From contig JAVSML010024323.1 of the NCBI GenBank assembly GCA_038503035.1, positions 124,001-188,000 on the forward strand: a stretch of DNA of 64,000 nt, written 5' to 3'. Position 1 is the first letter of the stretch. Each line of letters begins with the position of its first letter. Position numbers and translations under genes: made by a program. Under the pieces are notes generated by a model. That model was not told where the DNA came from and did no database searches. It saw only the letters and a list, made by a program, of their open reading frames with translations. Positions 59,650 through 64,000 of the stretch are shown here, piece by piece. This DNA is from Crocodylus rhombifer (Eukaryota > Chordata > Crocodylia > Crocodylidae).

Positions 59650-61700
59650 GATAAGTATCTTCCTCAGAGTTTTCAAGAAACTTTGGTATGTCCGTCACCA
59701 TCCATCTGGGCCAAGGCAGCACACGACCGGCTGTTTGAGGCCAGGCAGTCACATTGTTCCTTTCCAAAACTCTTATATATGTTTTAAATCCTATTGTTGT
59801 TACTGTGCCATCTGCACACCTGCCAGCTCCTCCTCTGACAGCTCTAAATCAGAATGGTATCATTTTGCATCTTCTCAGCACTATTGTAGAGGAAAAAGAT
59901 TTATGGGCTTACTGAGATAGAAAAGGAGTAGTTTGACCATAAATATGGGCTCACATGTTCAGATGAGAAGACCCTTCAAACTCATCTCAAACTGAAAGTA
60001 AAACTCTATGGCTTCAAATAATTTGCCCACCCTTTTTTTAGCATTTTCATCACTTCTGGGAGATCTCTGTAGTTCCAAGTTCTGAATGGAAGTTCACAGG
60101 CACTAAGGAGCTGAATCTTCTGAGATCACTTTTTATGCTTTCTGACAGCTCAGCAGAGCAGGTGGAAGGTGCTCCCACTTTAGTGCAGGTGTCAATAATT
60201 ACACAAGGCACGGGTTCTGTCACAAACTTGTTACTAGCTCTACAAACTGCTGAAAGCACTGGATATTTTCCTAGAAAACCTCTTTTTACAAGTGCTTTTT
60301 TCTTTCTTTCTTTCTTTTTTTTTGTCTACAGGTTTGTAAATATAAATGCATCCAAAATTTTGGCCAGTTTTCCAAACTGAACTCTACTTCTGAATTTTCT
60401 GAACACAGACCTTAAGAGATGTGACTGCAAAGTGTTAAAAACTTCACAGTACTAAACATACATTAACATTATTAGTAGTTTCTAGGGCATATTTCTAGCA
60501 ATGAGAATCCTCTATTCAGCCATTTGTACTACAGAGACTCAGCACGTGAAACAGGCAGCACAAATGCATCCTATCCACCACCAGACCCTGCCTCCTGAAT
60601 GTCTGACTCCCATTTTGCAGCTGCTATTGTGTGCTCACAGGATAACAGTATTAGTGCATTACTTGGAGATTTATAATTCAGAGGTTGTGATAGATGCCAG
60701 AGAAAGGACTGAGGCAATTGAAGCCAGTGAAATTCACTTCACTTCCTCTCAGCTTCATTTAAATTGTTCCTGCTTAATCTCCTCTTGCTGCTGCTGAGGA
60801 TGTCTGCATTTCTGATTCCCTTTTCCCTTCTTCTCCCTTCTGTCCTACCAGTTTCAGTGGCAGCTGGCATCCAGTTTCATCTTCCATGCTGCTGCCGCTT
60901 CTCTTAAAATTGCAAGACTCTCTTAGTATACTGCAGCTAGCTATGTGACTAAGCTCCAACATATAATAATCTAATCTAAAGGGTGACAAAATTTACTATA
61001 AAATGATTATATCCCTTGCTAAACCCTTTTATATTAGGTTTGCCTGAATAAGGGGAGGGGCAAGTACAGGGAGAGAGAACCTTAATTTTACAGGGTTTTC
61101 TTTTGTTTTGTTTTGTTTTTCAGTCCAGTGCCTTAAGTAAATTATTTCCCACAGCGCATGTGAAATGAAAAAAAAAACCCACCCTACAGTAAAATTATAG
61201 CCAGTGCATTTCTTTTTAATCAGATAAATTACAGCCAGCTGACTGATGAATCCACTCTGAACAGGGCAACATGACACAGTTTACAACCTTACGGATTACA
61301 GTAGTCCAGATGCTATCATCTTAATTGGAAAAAAGCAATGTTGCCAACTGTCCCTGTTAGAAAACTGAAAGTTGCATTATTATTATTTTCCTTTCTCCCC
61401 ACCCTGAAAATAGCTTAGTAGATGGCTTTTAGGGGTGTTTGCATAGTTCTTATCACAGTCTGCTTGTCTATTCCTGAAGCGATATCAATAGGGAAGCTTT
61501 CACATACAAGAGTATATCCTGAGCATGGAATGGGAGTCCGCTACTCAGTTGTGACACTCTCATTTTCCTATTGAAAAGGGGAGAAACCTGAGAAAAGCCT
61601 TTTCAAAAATTTAAATTCACCCTTAGAAAAAGCCTAAGCTTGAGCCCCCCGTCAATAAAATAATCATTACATAGGATTGATTGGCTATGAAATAATCACT
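59650..61700. other. AT-rich DNA, nothing recognised
   Basis: About 2 kb with a (CTTT)n run near 60,299-60,320 and a TTTTG run near 61,102. No gene seen. Confidence 0.45.
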
Positions 61701-61717
61701 ACAAAGCCAAGGAAGGT

Positions 61718-61995
61718 CTTGAGGTTAAGGCAGTGGACTGGAAGTCAGAAGATTTCCTGTCAGACTTTCTTCTTTCTTCATTTTAGCTATATGTCAGTCT
61801 ACCCTCTCTAACACATTACTAGCAAGTCCCAGAATCTTTAATAAATTTACCTTCACAGTGCTGTGAAATATTGTCATCTCTGTTTTACAGACGGAGAACT
61901 AAGGTACAGAGTGAAACTTGTTCAGTGCCTGGGGAAAAGCCGGTAATTAAACCCTGACATCTCAAGCTAATGCCTTAGTGACCACCACATTTCTT
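61718..61995 (-). repeat. MIR-like SINE relics
   Basis: 61,866-61,992 has TCTCTGTTTTACAGACGGAGAA, GTACAGAGTGAAACTTG and, near the end, GCCTTAGTGACCACCACATTT, which is a reverse MIR. 61,718-61,770 (AAGGCAGTGGACTGGAAGTC) looks like a plus-strand MIR start, so two relics may be back to back. Confidence 0.5.
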
Positions 61996-61999
61996 GGGC

Positions 62000-62630
62000 A
62001 TAATTTCCTTGGGCATATTTTGCCTCAGTTCCCCTGCTAAAACGTATAAACCATGGACTGTCTGTTAGCATATTTATGCAGTACCTAGCATCATGGAGTA
62101 CTGCCCTCAGTTAAGAAGGATTAGTCACCAATGTAAATTGCATAATAAGTACTTTCTCTGGCTGCCCCTATGTGGATGAGGAGACTCCAAAGGGCCTTCC
62201 TTATTTGCGTTCTTCATCTACTTGCAAAGCACAGGTGCATGTCTTGTGCACTAGCCACTCAAAAAAGGCTGGGGACGAGCAGAAACAAGACATATCTATA
62301 GCCCTATTTTCTTTTCTTTCTATCAAGCAACTTCAGAGACACCTAATTGCTGTACCCACTTAAAGTGGAATTGCACTCTGAAAAGGTGATCGTGAAACTT
62401 CCTACTCCCTGAGTGTATTCAGTCCTTTTTTGAAGGCAATGGATAAAAAAAGCTTTTAGGGGATCTTCAGAAGCAAGTAAAGGAGTTAGGGAGCATTGGT
62501 CTCTTTGATGTTTTGTGGTCACTATATTCTTGCTTCTTTATATGCTTTGAAATCCCTTCCTTGACATGTTTTACTTCTGTTAGTCCTGCAAAACCAAAGC
62601 TGCTAAGAAGGGGTGAGCAGGACTATACCA
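62000..62630. other. AT-rich DNA, nothing recognised
   Basis: Contains the CTAGCATCATGGAG word near 62,085 linked to the 12.24 kb family. No gene seen. Confidence 0.4.
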
Positions 62631-62638
62631 TCTTCTAT

Positions 62639-62860
62639 GGCTAGGCACACATGTTACATTTATCATGCAATAAACATGCAGAAAGTGCTTTACAGCCATA
62701 ACAAAACAGACATTCACAGTACACAGAGAACTTTAAAAATGGCAGCTCTCACTCTAAGCTAACCCTGGATGGATGTGGTAACAGAATAGAGTGCTTTAGG
62801 TTAGAGTGCTTTATCAAATGTCTGTACCACTTCCCACTGCAAGTCAAGGTGTGTCTCATT
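62639..62860 (-). mobile_element. Family A element, partial copy
   Basis: GGCTAGGCACACATG at 62,639 followed by CAGAAAGTGCTTTACAG, AACAAAACAGACATTCAC and AAAAATGGCAGCTCTCACTC aligns with the left side of the 36.3 kb copy. The other end was not found; GC-rich repeats follow. Confidence 0.45.
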
Positions 62861-62869
62861 CCTCCAGCA

Positions 62870-63475
62870 TCCCAGGCGCCCCTCACAGGCTGTGCTCCCC
62901 TCAGCCATTGCTTGCCTGCTCTGGGTGAGTACTGGTCCAGCCCCGCCCCCAGGCTGACATAGAGAGGAGACAAAAAAGGCTCTGTCTCTTCCCTGTGCAG
63001 CCAGGCAGTTGGGTGGGGGTGGGGGGCGGAGTAGGGGAACAAGCCCCCCTGCTGCACATACTGGCTGAGGTCTTGGTGGGGGGGCTGGGCCTGTGCAGAA
63101 GGCCAGGAACTAGGGACAGGTGGGTGGGGGAACAGAGCCCCCTGCTGCATGGATTCCCTTCAGCTTGCTGGTTTGGGTCCTGTGGGGGTGACGGGGGAGC
63201 AGGCCAGGCAAGCACAGCAGGGAGGCTTCCCCTCCCTGCTTACCCCTACTTTCCTAAACAGTGAAAAGCCACATGTGGCTACAAGCTGCAACTGTCAGGA
63301 GGCTGGGATGGGCTGGGGGAATGATGAAGCCCTTTTACTGCATGGGGCCAGACCAGCTGCCCCCTCCCCTCCCAAGACCCAAGCCAACAAGGTGTTGGGA
63401 AGCTGTGTGGCCCAGCCTGCTGGCCTGTGCCAGAGTAGGCAGGCCCTGAGCACCCCCCAACAAACAGTGTATGTC
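62870..63475. repeat. GC-rich block with diverged tandem units
   Basis: The word GGGGGAACA(A/G)(A/G)GCCCCCTGCTGCA recurs at about 63,034 and 63,126, and a looser GAAGCCCTTTTACTGCA near 63,326, giving units of about 90-200 bp. Frames on both strands are by-products. Confidence 0.4.
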
Positions 63476-63499
63476 TAATCTGTTCTCCAGCAACCTAAT

Positions 63500-63830
63500 C
63501 CAGGGGTTCTTACAGACATGGAGAGAGCCTGCTCTGTTGCACTGGAAATCCAGTGTCTTGGAGTAGAAATCGACACGCTCTGGCAGCCTTCTGCATCATG
63601 TGTATCAGCATCCCCATGTGTCCCTGCACTGAAAAAATGGCAGTGGGGCACTTTGAAATAAATTACATTCAATGAGCTTTAGCTCAAAGCACTCTGCTAC
63701 CATTTTCCCAGCAGACATGCTGGGACACTGATATGTATGATGCGTGGGTGCTCTTAATTAGCATGGCTGCTAATTAAAGTGTTTGGCACTGCATTGCAGG
63801 ACAAGTATAAAAATACCCTAGAGCACTTTG
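63500..63830 (+). mobile_element. Family B palindromic element, copy 2
   Basis: TTACAGACATGGAGAGAGCC at the left matches the ACAGACGTGCAGAGAGGC start of copy 1. ATCATGTGTATCAGCATCCC (63,594 on) pairs with GACACTGATATGTATGAT (to 63,741), around CACTGAAAAAATGGCAG / CTGCTACCATTTTCCCAG. The order of words is the same as in copy 1, so the two are members of one family. Confidence 0.6.
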
Positions 63831-63834
63831 AGTA

Positions 63835-64000
63835 AAGTATGATACTTAGAGTGCTTCTGCCTCACTTAGCCTATGTCATTACACTTATCTGTCAATCACA
63901 TACAGCTCTTTAGGGCCTCTGAAGATAAGGGGTCACAGGTGTCACAAAGGACAATGGGAAGACAATAAGATGGGTCAGACATGGTGATGGCCTTAATGGG
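63835..64000. other. Window end, nothing recognised
   Basis: No feature seen. Confidence 0.5.

Overview
The window looks like gene-poor nuclear DNA from a reptile, most probably a crocodilian. This rests on degraded CR1 LINEs of amniote type, MIR-like SINE relics, a Penelope-like fragment, several families of short inverted-repeat elements and a gamma-type endogenous retrovirus (ERV). I recognise no host exon, RNA gene or CRISPR array. Species assignment is inference.

Layout. 1-2000: AT-rich DNA with an RFX X-box-like cluster near 0.94 kb. 2.0-3.1 kb: GC-rich repeat block with a GGGGCA array. 6.0-6.5 kb: a compact copy of an inverted-repeat element (family A). 6.7-8.6 kb: LTR-like sequence on the minus strand. 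12.4-15.3 kb: another family A copy whose two ends are split by 2.7 kb of GC-rich and LTR-like sequence, next to a 10-N gap. 15,446-20,722: the ERV. 20.7-21.9 kb: another minus-strand LTR-like block. 22.3-23.3 kb: GC-rich repeat debris. 23.3-33.4 kb: mostly featureless AT-rich DNA. 33.4-34.1 kb: a hairpin-rich repeat. 34.5-35.6 kb: a plus-strand LTR-like block. 36.3-37.4 kb: a family A copy in reverse orientation. 37.5-38.3 kb: an unclassified GC-rich segment. 43.0 kb: a Penelope-like insertion with a 14-bp target duplication. 48.3-49.6, 55.3-56.4 and 56.5-58.5 kb: three CR1 copies. 52.5 and 63.5 kb: two copies of a palindromic element (family B). 58.5-59.6 kb: a GC-rich segment with a minisatellite.

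The ERV is the only multi-gene unit. It has two LTRs (about 4.5% apart by hand count), a primer site matching tRNA-Lys1,2, and decayed gag, pro, pol and env remnants in the expected order. Gag, protease, reverse transcriptase, integrase and transmembrane remnants all look gammaretrovirus-like. Stops, frameshifts and two large losses (the 3' part of RT plus RNase H, and nearly all of the surface subunit) make it non-functional. Almost everything else is mobile-element relics or DNA in which I see no feature.
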